Source of the DNA: Castellaniella sp.
GTDB taxonomy: Bacteria; Pseudomonadota; Gammaproteobacteria; Burkholderiales; Burkholderiaceae_B
Reading direction: 5' to 3'
Assembly (NCBI RefSeq): GCF_004321985.1
Contig: NZ_SCQN01000043.1
Location: 1-42,783 of the forward strand
Length of the DNA: 42,783 bases
This document shows positions 1 through 7,813 of the stretch, one piece after another. A model generated the notes under the pieces. The model searched no databases. It was not told the origin of the DNA and worked only from the letters and a program-made list of their open reading frames with translations. How positions within the stretch are numbered: the stretch's first letter is position 1; each line of letters starts with the position of its first letter. The translations under genes and the position numbers were made by a program.

Positions 1-525
1 GAAGTCCCCGGCGTATCCAATGCCTATTTCATGCGCGCCTCGCTGAACGCCATCCGGCGCAAGCGTGGCGAGCCGCCGCTGGACGCCATGGATTTCGTGA
101 AACTGGCCAAGCAGGAAATGAAGCGGGTCGGGATGAAGGACGAGTTCCTGTACCGCTCGGTGAACGAAGGCTTCTCGGGCGGTGAAAAGAAGCGCAACGA
201 GGTCCTGCAGATGACGCTGCTGCAACCCAGGCTGGCGATTCTGGACGAGACCGATTCGGGTCTGGACATCGATGCGCTGAAGATCGTGGCCGATGGCGTG
301 AACCGCCTGCGCTCGCCGGATCGGTCCATGATCGTCATCACGCACTACCAGCGCCTGCTGGAATACATCGTGCCGGATTTCGTGCATGTGCTGGCGCGCG
401 GCAAGATCGTGCGCTCGGGTGGCAAGGAACTGGCGCTGGCACTTGAGGCGAAGGGATACGGTTGGCTGGACGAGGCCAAGCCTGCTGTGCCGCACCGTGC
501 CATGGGCCGAGGAGCGGCGGCATGA
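1..525 (+). CDS. sufC: SufC, Fe-S cluster assembly ATPase (5' end missing)
   Basis: C-terminal part of the ABC-type ATPase of the SufBCD scaffold complex in the cytoplasm, which drives Fe-S cluster assembly. The reading frame is open from the first base, so the Walker A half lies outside the window. Visible are the ABC signature region (FSGGEKKRNE), Walker B ending in LAILDETDSGLD, and the switch-histidine segment VITHYQRLL. SufC proteins carry exactly this D-E-T-D-S-G-L-D Walker B variant. The stop overlaps the sufD start (ATGA at 522-525), indicating translational coupling in a suf operon. The short Ala/Gly-rich tail after KGYGWLD is ordinary for the family. The identification is firm; only the N-terminus is unseen. 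Confidence 0.96.
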   Translation, partial: EVPGVSNAYFMRASLNAIRRKRGEPPLDAMDFVKLAKQEMKRVGMKDEFLYRSVNEGFSGGEKKRNEVLQMTLLQPRLAILDETDSGLDIDALKIVADGVNRLRSPDRSMIVITHYQRLLEYIVPDFVHVLARGKIVRSGGKELALALEAKGYGWLDEAKPAVPHRAMGRGAAA

Positions 526-1832
526 GCACGGAACTGCAGCCCTGGGCTGATGCCTTCGGCCAGCGCGCGGGCGGCCTGCCCGGTGCGCGGCTTCCCTGGC
601 TGGCCGCGTTGCGCCAGCAGGCGCTGGATCGGTTCATGACGGAAGGCTGGCCCACCCCGCACATCGAGGCATGGCGCCATACGTCGCTCTCGCCGCTGGC
701 GGCACAGAGCTTCCAGGATGGCGGCCGCGAGTCCGTCGCCGAACAGGTGGCGACCCTGAAGGCCGGCGAAACGGGGTATTGGCTGGTCTTCGTCGATGGC
801 GCTTACGATGCTGCGTTGTCGGAGATCAGTTCGTTGCCCGATGGGGTGACGGTAGCTGCGTTGTCGGCCTCCTGGGCCCAGGATGCGGAGGCCATCGAAG
901 CCGTCTATGGCCGCGTCGAGCAGGGCTACGGAACCAGCGCACTCAACCTGGCGCTGGCCGGCGATGGCGCGTGGATTCGTCTGAGCCGTGCCGTCGTCGC
1001 GGAACAGCCCATTCATATCGTCTGTGCGGCAGCCTCGCCCAAGGCGGCGCACTTCCTGCGCCACCTGATTGTGGCAGAGGCGGGTGCCCAGGCGACGGTC
1101 GTGGAACACTACATCGGGGTTCCGGGGGCGGCGAATTTCTGCCATGCCACGACGCGCCTGCAGCTCGGTCGTGATGCGCGCGTGACACACCTGAAGCTGC
1201 AACAGGAATCCGAACAGGCTTGGCACCTGGGCGAAATCGAAGCCACCCAGGGGCACGGATCGTACTTCGGTTCGCATTCCGTGTCCCTGGGCGCACGCCT
1301 GGCGCGCAACGACATCATCACGCATTTCGCCGACGAGCGCTGCGAGACCATGTTCAACGGCTTGTATTACGTGAACCAGCGCCGGCACGTCGACCATCAC
1401 ACACTGATTGCGCACGACAAGCCCAATTGCGTGAGCCACGAGAACTATCGCGGCATCATGGCGGACACCGGGCATGGCGTATTCTGCGGCAAGATTCTGG
1501 TCGCTGAAGGCGCCGACGGCACCGATGCCATCCAGCGTACCGACAGCCTGCTGCTGTCGCGCCTGGCCAAGTCCGATGCGCGACCAGAGCTTGAAATCTA
1601 TGCCGAGGACGTCAAGTGCGCGCACGGCGCGACGGTCGGTCAGATCGACGCGGACAGCCTGTTTTATTTGCGGGCGCGCGGTATCGACGAGGCCCGCGCG
1701 CGCGACATCCTGACTTACGCATTTGCGGCCACCAGCGTGGCCCGCATCGAATTGCCGGGGCTGCGCCGTCATGTGGAACGTGCCTTGCGCGGTTTGCTGC
1801 CCGGCGGATCCCTGATGGAGGAAGCAGCATGA
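522..1832 (+). CDS. sufD: SufD, Fe-S cluster assembly scaffold subunit
   Basis: 436-residue SufD, which partners SufB and SufC in the cytoplasmic scaffold on which Fe-S clusters are built from persulfide sulfur and iron. The C-terminal half shows the SufB/D beta-helix core, with the conserved stretches YYVNQRRHVDHHT, SHENYRGIM and ELEIYAEDVKCAHGAT. The last contains the Cys and His that sit at the SufB-SufD interface in the family. The start at 522 is the ATG of the ATGA overlap with sufC; a longer in-frame extension upstream would lie inside sufC and is unlikely. The end overlaps sufS by four bases, so sufC-D-S-U are probably co-translated. The length matches typical SufD. Confidence 0.96.
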   Translation: MSTELQPWADAFGQRAGGLPGARLPWLAALRQQALDRFMTEGWPTPHIEAWRHTSLSPLAAQSFQDGGRESVAEQVATLKAGETGYWLVFVDGAYDAALSEISSLPDGVTVAALSASWAQDAEAIEAVYGRVEQGYGTSALNLALAGDGAWIRLSRAVVAEQPIHIVCAAASPKAAHFLRHLIVAEAGAQATVVEHYIGVPGAANFCHATTRLQLGRDARVTHLKLQQESEQAWHLGEIEATQGHGSYFGSHSVSLGARLARNDIITHFADERCETMFNGLYYVNQRRHVDHHTLIAHDKPNCVSHENYRGIMADTGHGVFCGKILVAEGADGTDAIQRTDSLLLSRLAKSDARPELEIYAEDVKCAHGATVGQIDADSLFYLRARGIDEARARDILTYAFAATSVARIELPGLRRHVERALRGLLPGGSLMEEAA

Positions 1833-3076
1833 ATGCGCCCGTGAGCGCGCTGGAGACCGGTCTGCTGGACTGTGGCGCCGATTTCCCGATTCTGGCGCAG
1901 CCTGTCCGGGGCCGCCGCCTGGCCTATCTGGACAATGGGGCGACCACGCAGAAACCGCGTGTGGTCATCGAGGCGCTGACCCAATTCTACGAACAGTCCA
2001 ATGCCAACATTCACCGGGGCGTGCACTGGCTGTCGCAGCATGCCACGGACCGCTACGAAGCGGGCCGGGAGGCCGTGCGGCGGTTGCTGAACGCGCCCAG
2101 TGCGCGCGACATCATCTTCACGCGCGGCACGACCGAGTCCATCAATCTGGTGGCCCAGACCTGGGGGCTATCCCTGAAGCCTGGCGACGAGATCCTGGTG
2201 ACCGGGATGGAGCACCACTCCAACATTGTGCCCTGGCAATTGCTGTGCGAGCGCACGGGTGCGGTGCTGCGTCACGCGCGTGTTCTGGACGATGGCCAGC
2301 TGGACGTCGAAGACTTCCGCAGCCAGTTGAATTCACGCACCCGGTTGGTGGGGATCGCCCATGTGTCCAACGCGCTGGGGACCATCAATCCGGTCGATGA
2401 GCTTATCCGCATGGCGCACGGCGTGGGTGCGCTGGCCCTGGTCGATGGCGCCCAAGCCGTTGCGCATGCGCGCGTGGATGTGCAGGCCATGGACTGTGAT
2501 TTCTACGCATTTTCCGGCCATAAGATCTACGGCCCGACCGGCATCGGCGCGCTGTATGTGCGCGGCTCCATCCTCGCTGGACTGCCGCCCTGGCAGGGAG
2601 GCGGCGATATGATCCGCACCGTCAGCTTCGAGCGCAGCACCTGGGCCGACGGCCCGCAGCGCTTCGAGGCCGGCACGGCGAACATTGCTGGCGCTGTCGT
2701 GTTGGGTACCGCTATCGATTATGTGATGGGGATCGGCCTGGACCGCATTGCGGCCCACGAAGCCGTTCTGCTGGCCGAAGCCACCGAGCGCATGCAGGCG
2801 CTGCCCGGGGTTCGTATCGTGGGCACGGCACCGCACAAGGCCGGCATCTTGTCGTTCCTGGTCGATGGCATCCACCCGCACGATCTGGGCACCATTCTGG
2901 ATACCGAGGGCGTCGCCATCCGGGCCGGTCACCATTGCGCCATGCCGCTCATGACGCGCTTTGGGATCCCCGGCACGGCCCGGGCCTCGCTTGCGCTGTA
3001 CAACGACAGCCGCGACGTGGATGCGCTGGTGGCCGGCGTCCAAAAGGCGCAAAAACTGTTTGGAGTCGATCGATGA
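1829..3076 (+). CDS. sufS: SufS, cysteine desulfurase
   Basis: 415-residue PLP-dependent group II cysteine desulfurase. It converts L-cysteine to L-alanine and passes the sulfur as a persulfide to SufU for cluster assembly. Seen in the sequence: the N-terminal LDNGATTQKP motif, EHHSNIVPW, VDGAQAVAH with the cofactor-binding Asp, and the PLP Schiff-base Lys at about residue 232 in FSGHKIYGP. The active-site Cys is at about residue 370 in AGHHCAMPLM. The ATG at 1829 overlaps the sufD stop, and the 3' end overlaps the sufU start by four bases. Pairing with SufU rather than SufE is normal for this operon type. All catalytic residues are present. Confidence 0.97.
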   Translation: MNAPVSALETGLLDCGADFPILAQPVRGRRLAYLDNGATTQKPRVVIEALTQFYEQSNANIHRGVHWLSQHATDRYEAGREAVRRLLNAPSARDIIFTRGTTESINLVAQTWGLSLKPGDEILVTGMEHHSNIVPWQLLCERTGAVLRHARVLDDGQLDVEDFRSQLNSRTRLVGIAHVSNALGTINPVDELIRMAHGVGALALVDGAQAVAHARVDVQAMDCDFYAFSGHKIYGPTGIGALYVRGSILAGLPPWQGGGDMIRTVSFERSTWADGPQRFEAGTANIAGAVVLGTAIDYVMGIGLDRIAAHEAVLLAEATERMQALPGVRIVGTAPHKAGILSFLVDGIHPHDLGTILDTEGVAIRAGHHCAMPLMTRFGIPGTARASLALYNDSRDVDALVAGVQKAQKLFGVDR

Positions 3077-3525
3077 GGGAATCCGGAGACGGCCTGAGCG
3101 ATCTCTATCAGGAAGTCATCTTCGACCACAACCGCAATCCGCGAAATTTCCACGTCATGGAAGGCGCGTCGCACCAGGCCAATGGCTACAACCACCTGTG
3201 TGGCGATCAGCTCACGGTGTTCGTGCAAGTCAAGGACGGTGTCGTGCAGGACGTGAGCTTCATCGGCCACGGCTGTGCGATTTCCACGGCGTCGGCCTCG
3301 CTGATGACCGAGGCCGTGCGTGGCAAGCCGCTGGCCGAGGTCGACGCTTTGTTCCGGGATATCCATGCGATGCTCACCGAGGCTCACCCCGATTGTGATC
3401 TGGGCAAGCTCGAAGCCCTGTCGGGGGTGCGCGAGTTTCCGTCGCGTGTGAAATGCGCGACGCTCGCCTGGCACACGCTGCACAACGCCATCACCCGCGC
3501 GGGCGACATGGCTGTGACTGAATGA
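3073..3525 (+). CDS. sufU: SufU, sulfur acceptor / NifU-like scaffold
   Basis: 150-residue SufU (NifU N-terminal/IscU family). It takes sulfur from SufS, by Zn-ligand exchange in characterised SufU proteins, and passes it to SufBCD. Seen are the three conserved Cys regions: CGDQL near residue 43, FIGHGCAISTASASLM (with the insertion-type spacing of SufU) and RVKCATLAWHTL near the C-terminus. The N-terminal LYQEVIFDHNRNPRNF motif is also classic for the family. The start overlaps the sufS stop (ATGA at 3073-3076). It is the last gene of the tightly overlapping block; sufT follows after 21 bases. Confidence 0.95.
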   Translation: MRESGDGLSDLYQEVIFDHNRNPRNFHVMEGASHQANGYNHLCGDQLTVFVQVKDGVVQDVSFIGHGCAISTASASLMTEAVRGKPLAEVDALFRDIHAMLTEAHPDCDLGKLEALSGVREFPSRVKCATLAWHTLHNAITRAGDMAVTE

Positions 3526-3546
3526 ACATGAATCTGAGGTAATGCA

Positions 3547-4104
3547 ATGGGCTTCGATCGTCAGGAAGTAGTTGTCAGCCGAGACTGTCCCGCGGTCACG
3601 GTGCCCTATGGGTCACCGGTGACCATCGAGGCCGGCTGCGACGCGACCATCACTCAGCAACTGGGCGGCACCTACACCGTCATGGTAGAGGGCAATCTGT
3701 ACCGAATCGAGGGCAAGGACGGCGATGCGCTGGGCTTTGAGCCCACCGAAGACGTACAGCACACGCACGATGGGCCGATCACCGCCGACCTCGTGGAAGA
3801 TGCGGCCTGGGAAGTGCTCTCCACCTGTTATGACCCAGAGATCCCGGTCGATATCGTGAACCTGGGGCTGGTCTACAGCCTGAAGGTGGAACCCGCTGGC
3901 GCCCCTGAGCGTTTCCGGATCGAGATGCAAATGACGCTGACGGCAGCCGGCTGCGGCATGGGCACCATGATTTCCGATGAAGCGCGCAACAAACTGCTCA
4001 ACATCGAAGGCGTGGATGAAGCCGTGGTCGACCTGGTCTGGGACCCGCCCTGGAGCCGCGACATGATCAGCGAGCCAGCCAAGCTGCAATTGGGCTTGCT
4101 GTAG
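3547..4104 (+). CDS. sufT: SufT, Fe-S cluster maturation factor (DUF59/MIP18 family)
   Basis: 185-residue SufT. The C-terminal part, from about residue 80, is a MIP18/DUF59 domain: STCYDPEIPVDIVNLGLVY, then TLTAAGCGMGTMISDEA with the conserved Cys, then VDLVWDPPWSRDMIS. The N-terminal extension (VTVPYGSPVTIEAG) is what separates SufT from the short DUF59 proteins. Family members help mature Fe-S proteins, mainly under high demand for clusters; the exact biochemistry is not settled. A GAGG ribosome-binding site sits about 9 bases before the ATG. Its position directly after sufU supports membership of the same operon. Confidence 0.93.
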   Translation: MGFDRQEVVVSRDCPAVTVPYGSPVTIEAGCDATITQQLGGTYTVMVEGNLYRIEGKDGDALGFEPTEDVQHTHDGPITADLVEDAAWEVLSTCYDPEIPVDIVNLGLVYSLKVEPAGAPERFRIEMQMTLTAAGCGMGTMISDEARNKLLNIEGVDEAVVDLVWDPPWSRDMISEPAKLQLGLL

Positions 4105-4190
4105 CGGAGCAACGGCGGGGTCGTCCTGCACGACAGCCTGGGAAGCCCGATCGGGCAGAAGGTGGCCCAGGCCTTTTCGGGGGGTGCCAA

Positions 4191-5777
4191 ATGAAAGACC
4201 AAGCCTATTCCGATCCGGTGGCCTACGGCAATGGTCCGGACGATTCGGTGACCGACGTGGCTGAGCACGCCGCAGTGACGCATCATACGTTGCGCCTGGG
4301 CGGCCGGGCGTTGTCCTACACCGCCCGCGCCGGCCACCTGGTCGCGGTAGATCCCGATAGCTCCCGGCCCAGCGCAAAGATCTTCTATGTGGCATTCACG
4401 CTGGATGGCGATGCGGCCCACGAGCGTCCAGTCACGTTTTTCTACAATGGCGGGCCTGGCTCGTCGTCGGTCTTCGTGCTGCTGGGCTCATTTGCGCCGC
4501 GCCGCATCCGCACTTCCATGCCCGACTTCACACCGCCCGCGCCGTACACGCTTGAGGACAACCCGGACAGCCTGCTCGATCGAAGCGATCTGGTGTTCAT
4601 CAATCCGGTCGGAACGGGCCATTCAGCGGCCGTCGCGCCCTGGAAGAACCGCGACTTCTGGGGCGTGGATCAGGATGCCGCATCGCTGAAACAATTCATC
4701 AAGCGCTATTTGACGAAATACGATCGCTGGAATTCACCCAAGTTTCTGTATGGCGAGTCCTATGGCACGGCCCGCACCGCCGTGCTGTGCTACGCCCTGC
4801 ACGAGGATGGCGTGGAGCTCAATGGCATGACCCTGCAGTCCTCGATCCTGGATTACGCTCGGGTCGGCGATCCTATTGGGGCGCTGCCGACGGCTGCGGC
4901 CGATGCCTGGTATCACCACAAGCTGGGCCTGCATTCCGCGCCCAAGAATCTCCCCTCGCTGATGGATACGGTTCGCGCGTTTGCACGGGGGGATTTCAGC
5001 ACAGCTCTGCAGGCGTATCCCAAGGTGGCGCCGGATGCGCTGAATCGGACGGCCCAGTACACCGGGATCGACGAAGCTACCCTTATGTCCTGGCGCCTGG
5101 ATATCGCTGCCGGCGACGGTGCGGGTCACACCCTGTTCCTGATCCGGTTGCTGCACGATCAGGGCCTTGCGCTGGGGGCCTATGATGGCCGGGTAACGGG
5201 TGTCGACACCGGGATCGCCCGCCGGATATCGCCCAATTCTGGCGGCAATGATCCCACGATGACGGCCGTGTCGGGCGTATACACGGCCATGTGGAATCAT
5301 TATCTGAACGATGAGCTGAAGTTCACCTCCAATTCGTCCTTTACGGATCTGAATGATCGGGCCTTCCAGTACTGGGACTTCCGTCATTTGGATCCCACCG
5401 GTGCCCAGAAGGGCGTGGACGTGAAGGGCAACGTCGTGCTGTATACGGCTGGTGATCTGGCGGCGGCCATGAGCCTGAACGTGGATCTGAAGGTGCTGTC
5501 GGCCAATGGCTATTACGATTTCGTCACACCGTTTTTCCAGACTGAGCGAGACTTGCAGGACATGCCGCTGACATATGCCGCCGTGCGCAGGAATTTGACG
5601 GTACGCTGCTATCCCTCGGGGCACATGATCTATCTGGATGGCGGATCCCGCACGGCGCTGAAGGCCGACGTGGCTACCATGATGGATGCTGCGGTTGCCG
5701 ATCACGCGGCAGTTGCCCGCATTCGCTCGCTGCAGGCTCGGCATGCGCCATCTGCGGGTCGGGCCCCCCGGAAATGA
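4191..5777 (+). CDS. S10 family serine carboxypeptidase-like peptidase
   Basis: 528-residue protein of the peptidase S10 family (alpha/beta hydrolase fold). Seen: the oxyanion-region motif FYNGGPGSSS near residue 85, the nucleophile Ser at about 190 in YGESYGTAR, and the C-terminal catalytic His at about 478 in SGHMIYLDGG, preceded by a plausible Asp in the FVTP region. Characterised S10 enzymes remove C-terminal residues from peptides at acidic pH; the substrate here is unknown. No signal peptide is evident, which is common for proteobacterial members. An 86-base gap separates it from sufT. The start is supported by a GGGGGTG stretch just upstream. It may or may not belong to the suf transcript. 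Confidence 0.88.
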   Translation: MKDQAYSDPVAYGNGPDDSVTDVAEHAAVTHHTLRLGGRALSYTARAGHLVAVDPDSSRPSAKIFYVAFTLDGDAAHERPVTFFYNGGPGSSSVFVLLGSFAPRRIRTSMPDFTPPAPYTLEDNPDSLLDRSDLVFINPVGTGHSAAVAPWKNRDFWGVDQDAASLKQFIKRYLTKYDRWNSPKFLYGESYGTARTAVLCYALHEDGVELNGMTLQSSILDYARVGDPIGALPTAAADAWYHHKLGLHSAPKNLPSLMDTVRAFARGDFSTALQAYPKVAPDALNRTAQYTGIDEATLMSWRLDIAAGDGAGHTLFLIRLLHDQGLALGAYDGRVTGVDTGIARRISPNSGGNDPTMTAVSGVYTAMWNHYLNDELKFTSNSSFTDLNDRAFQYWDFRHLDPTGAQKGVDVKGNVVLYTAGDLAAAMSLNVDLKVLSANGYYDFVTPFFQTERDLQDMPLTYAAVRRNLTVRCYPSGHMIYLDGGSRTALKADVATMMDAAVADHAAVARIRSLQARHAPSAGRAPRK

Positions 5778-5803
5778 CGTATTTGCCGGCCCCGCAGGCT
5801 GCT

Positions 5804-5829
5804 TTGGCATGGGGTTTCTATGCTAGAAT
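5804..5829 (+). promoter_or_regulatory. Putative tRNA-Pro promoter
   Basis: TTGGCA (5804-5809) and TAGAAT (5824-5829) precede the tRNA by about 10 bases. The 14-base spacer is short, but TGC just before the -10 makes it an extended -10 (TGn), which could compensate. Inferred from position and motif only. Confidence 0.4.
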
Positions 5830-5837
5830 CGCAGTCT

Positions 5838-5924
<87 letters not shown>

Positions 5925-5928
<4 letters not shown>

Positions 5929-5962
5929 CCTTACAGAGGTTTCTCTGTAAGGCCTTGCCTTT
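5925..5962 (+). terminator. Rho-independent terminator of tRNA-Pro
   Basis: Perfect 14-bp stem (AAGGCCTTACAGAG with CTCTGTAAGGCCTT, loop GTTT) followed by a T-rich stretch, 8 bases after the CCA end. Most of it lies outside the att repeat, so it is supplied by the island. Confidence 0.8.
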
Positions 5963-5974
5963 TCTGGTCAGCTC

Positions 5975-5998
5975 GTACACTACAGGTACACTAAAAAT
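5975..5998 (+). repeat. Putative left integrase arm-type sites
   Basis: Two direct copies of GTACACTA spaced 11 bases apart (5975 and 5986), the second extended to GTACACTAAAAAT. The same arrangement, spacing and orientation occurs at 15969-15992, just inside attR. Paired short direct repeats inside both island ends are what tyrosine integrase arm-binding sites look like. Confidence 0.6.
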
Positions 5999-6106
5999 AA
6001 TTCTATGCAGTCGTGCCGAATGCACAGTGGTGCGGCGTGGTGGCGAGCTCAAGCGGATGCCAAGTAGTCCGGATGATTGGATCGGAAGGCGTAAATGCCT
6101 ACCGAT

Positions 6107-6760
6107 TTATGAAGTGCCGAGCCTCTGCGCCCAGATTCTCTTCACCTGAGCCACGCTGTAGCCGGTCATTGCAGCAGTCTTGGCAATGCTTTGCCCAGCA
6201 GTGCGTAATGCCAGCACCTGTGCGCCACGTCGTGCATCCGGCTTACGCCCCTGGTAGCAGCCACGGCCTTTTGCGAGTTCGATCCCCTGGTGCTGGCGTT
6301 CACGCCGAGTTTCGTAATCGTCGCGCGCCATCTGCAGGGCGAGTCTGAGCAGCAGCGTTTGCACAGATTCGAGCACCACCTTCGCAACTCCATCGGCGCC
6401 AGCAGACAATTCGGTGAGATCTACGACACCAGGCACAGCAAGCCGAGCGCCCTTTTCACGGATGGAGGCTACCAGGCGTTCGGCTTCGGGAAGCGGCAGG
6501 CGACTCACGCGGTCGATCCTCTCCGCCGCTACGACTTCGCCCGGTTGGAGATCTGAAATCAGGCGTAGAAGTTCTGGTCGATCGGCGCGTGCGCCGGATG
6601 CCTTCTCACGGTAGACGCCCGCGATGTAGTAGCCGGCCATCTTCGCTTGATCGATGATGGCTTCCTGCCGTTGTAGATCCTGTGCGTTCGTGCTAACGCG
6701 CAGGTACACTCGCGCCACCTTGGGGATGGTTGCTGTGCCTGGTTTTTGAAGTTCGTCCAT
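6107..6760 (-). CDS. Serine recombinase (resolvase/invertase family)
   Basis: 217-residue small serine recombinase. The resolvase domain starts near residue 17 with ARVYLRVST; the catalytic Ser is at about 23. The conserved arginine region AERIDRVSRL lies further on, and a C-terminal helix-turn-helix (AGQSIAKTAAMTGYSVAQVKRI) binds DNA. Family enzymes resolve cointegrates or dimers, or invert DNA, through a Ser-DNA link. The ATG at 6760 is preceded by an AAAGGAG ribosome-binding site; a longer in-frame start upstream is less likely. A 29-bp dyad (6784-6812) directly upstream may be its binding site. Within the island it could resolve multimers of the excised circle. It is not needed for tRNA integration, which the tyrosine integrase would perform. 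Confidence 0.9.
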   Translation of the reverse strand: MDELQKPGTATIPKVARVYLRVSTNAQDLQRQEAIIDQAKMAGYYIAGVYREKASGARADRPELLRLISDLQPGEVVAAERIDRVSRLPLPEAERLVASIREKGARLAVPGVVDLTELSAGADGVAKVVLESVQTLLLRLALQMARDDYETRRERQHQGIELAKGRGCYQGRKPDARRGAQVLALRTAGQSIAKTAAMTGYSVAQVKRIWAQRLGTS

Positions 6761-6783
6761 ATGGCTCCTTTCGGTATGTTCAT

Positions 6784-6812
6784 ATGAGCCCACCGACTGT
6801 CGGTAGGCTCAT
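6784..6812. promoter_or_regulatory. Dyad upstream of serine recombinase (possible res or operator)
   Basis: Inverted repeat ATGAGCC-C-ACCGA / TCGGT-A-GGCTCAT around CTG, with a single central mismatch pair. A further ATGAGCC half-site lies at 6832-6838. It is located 24 bases upstream of the recombinase start. It could be a recombination site bound by the resolvase or an autoregulatory operator; function is inferred from symmetry and position. Confidence 0.45.
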
Positions 6813-6861
6813 GGGGGGGTTCAGGACTCAAATGAGCCCGGCGCATCAAGATGACCTTAAC

Positions 6862-6879
6862 GCGCTATCCGTATAGCGC
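6862..6879. terminator. Hairpin downstream of the small acidic-tailed protein gene
   Basis: Perfect inverted repeat GCGCTAT-CCGT-ATAGCGC, 18 bases past the stop of the leftward gene at 6898-7029. There is no strong T tract, so it is a possible but weak terminator. Confidence 0.35.
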
Positions 6880-6897
6880 CGGGTTCGGGCGATCCCA

Positions 6898-7029
6898 TCA
6901 AAAATCGTCATCGTCCTCCGGTAGGGACGAAGACCACGGATTTACACCCCAGGGATTGCCCGCCACATCCACCCCACCGATGCCTCCTACCATGGGAAGA
7001 CCTGTCGCCGGATTGAACTCGTTGTACAT
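6898..7029 (-). CDS. Small conserved-looking acidic-tailed protein
   Basis: 43-residue protein starting at ATG 7029, with a GGAG ribosome-binding site 7-8 bases upstream. It is rich in Gly, Asn and Pro (NPATGLPMVGG, DVAGNPWG) and ends in a run of acidic residues (EDDDDF). I recognise no domain. The motif pair NPATGLPM ... DVAGNPWG reads like a constrained sequence rather than random translation, and the ribosome-binding site supports expression. It lies between the serine recombinase and the structured region, and is transcribed away from the latter. A longer in-frame ORF upstream to 7107 runs into Arg-rich sequence and lacks support. An acidic C-terminus can mimic DNA or bind an SSB-like groove, but that is speculation. 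Confidence 0.6.
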   Translation of the reverse strand: MYNEFNPATGLPMVGGIGGVDVAGNPWGVNPWSSSLPEDDDDF

Positions 7030-7163
7030 ACGACTCTCCTGAAAATTTGCCACCCCCGACCACCGAGGGCGGCGCAAGCCAACAGCCATGAGCAACCGCT
7101 CCTCCAAGCACCAATTGCGTGATACCGCCGAAGTCCTGGCCCTGGGGGCGTAAGCGGACTTTG

Positions 7164-7745
7164 CCTGAGCCTGCTGACCATGGGAGTCACAGCACCCAGG
7201 CGGGCTAGCCGCGCAGGGGCGCCGACGAAGCCGCAGCCCGAAGGGACCGGGTGAGGAGGTGTGCGAAGCACCGCAGGCCCTTGCACGGCTAGCCCGCCTG
7301 AGTGAAGATTTGTCAAATGGGCAGCAGGCTCAGGACAAAGGATCTTCAGCAGAACGGGATTTGCGGCCGGAGGGATGCCCACCGGGAGCCGCGATGCGCC
7401 GTCAGGCGCAACGTGGGGCTGGGGGAGCCGACTGGCGCTCGCGGCCCCAGCCGCGAGAGGCCCGCCCACGGGCCGGTAGCCAGTTGGGGGGCGTAGCCCC
7501 GCGCACCCCGCCGTAGGCGCGGGAAACTCACACGAGTCGAGCGCAGCGAGACCACAGCCCCGACGCGTCCAGCGTCGAGGGTCGTGTGGGTTTCCCGCGC
7601 GTGGAGTGGCGCGCCGGCGGCGTGACACGGAAGGCGAGGGGCGCCAGCTCCTGGAGCGCGGGCGGCGTCCAGTCGCCCGAGTGGACGACCGGGCGTTCAG
7701 CCCGACGGAGGCTACGGTGCTCTCCGGGTCGCAGTTATGCGACCC
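7164..7745 (+). ncRNA. Candidate large structured RNA (or single-strand origin) of the island
   Basis: A non-coding, very GC-rich stretch packed with paired segments. Outer stem 7164-7176 with 7322-7334 (13 bp perfect) encloses 7197-7211 with 7286-7300 (15 bp perfect), extended by 7213-7220 with 7277-7284. Then come hairpins 7363-7392, 7395-7410, a three-way junction closed by 7428-7436/7479-7487 holding two hairpins (7438-7457 and 7459-7474) that both have CCCA loops, and 7488-7500. A further 18-bp stem (7518-7535 with 7582-7599) encloses hairpin 7561-7577. It ends with 7666-7687, 7690-7704, 7706-7726 and 7726-7745. In the long stems, three wobble positions are G-T on the plus strand (A-C on minus) against one the other way, which suggests a plus-strand transcript. 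No open frame here has credible protein content. No matching RNA family is recognised. Confidence 0.5.
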
Positions 7746-7813
7746 CCGTTCGCGTCCCCAGTTCGCCCCAGGTGGTACTGCCAAACGAATGGGCGAAATG
7801 CTCTATACAAGGT

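Noticed and set aside
345..1772. 475-residue open frame on the minus strand across sufD
   Set aside because: Shadow of sufD in high-GC DNA; no domain, Arg/Gly/Ala-rich composition, and sufD is certain.
6987..7784. 265-residue minus-strand frame through the structured region
   Set aside because: Pro/Arg/Gly-rich translation of hairpin-filled GC-rich DNA, no ribosome-binding site or motif; it also overlaps the better-supported small gene.
7141..7790. CRISPR array or tandem repeat in the GC-rich region
   Set aside because: The repeats are inverted and all different; there are no regularly spaced identical direct repeats.
7586..7813. Upstream extension of the gene at 7814
   Set aside because: The first 76 codons would translate the stem-rich region (Arg/Ser-rich, unlike the rest); ATG 7814 fits the protein start better.
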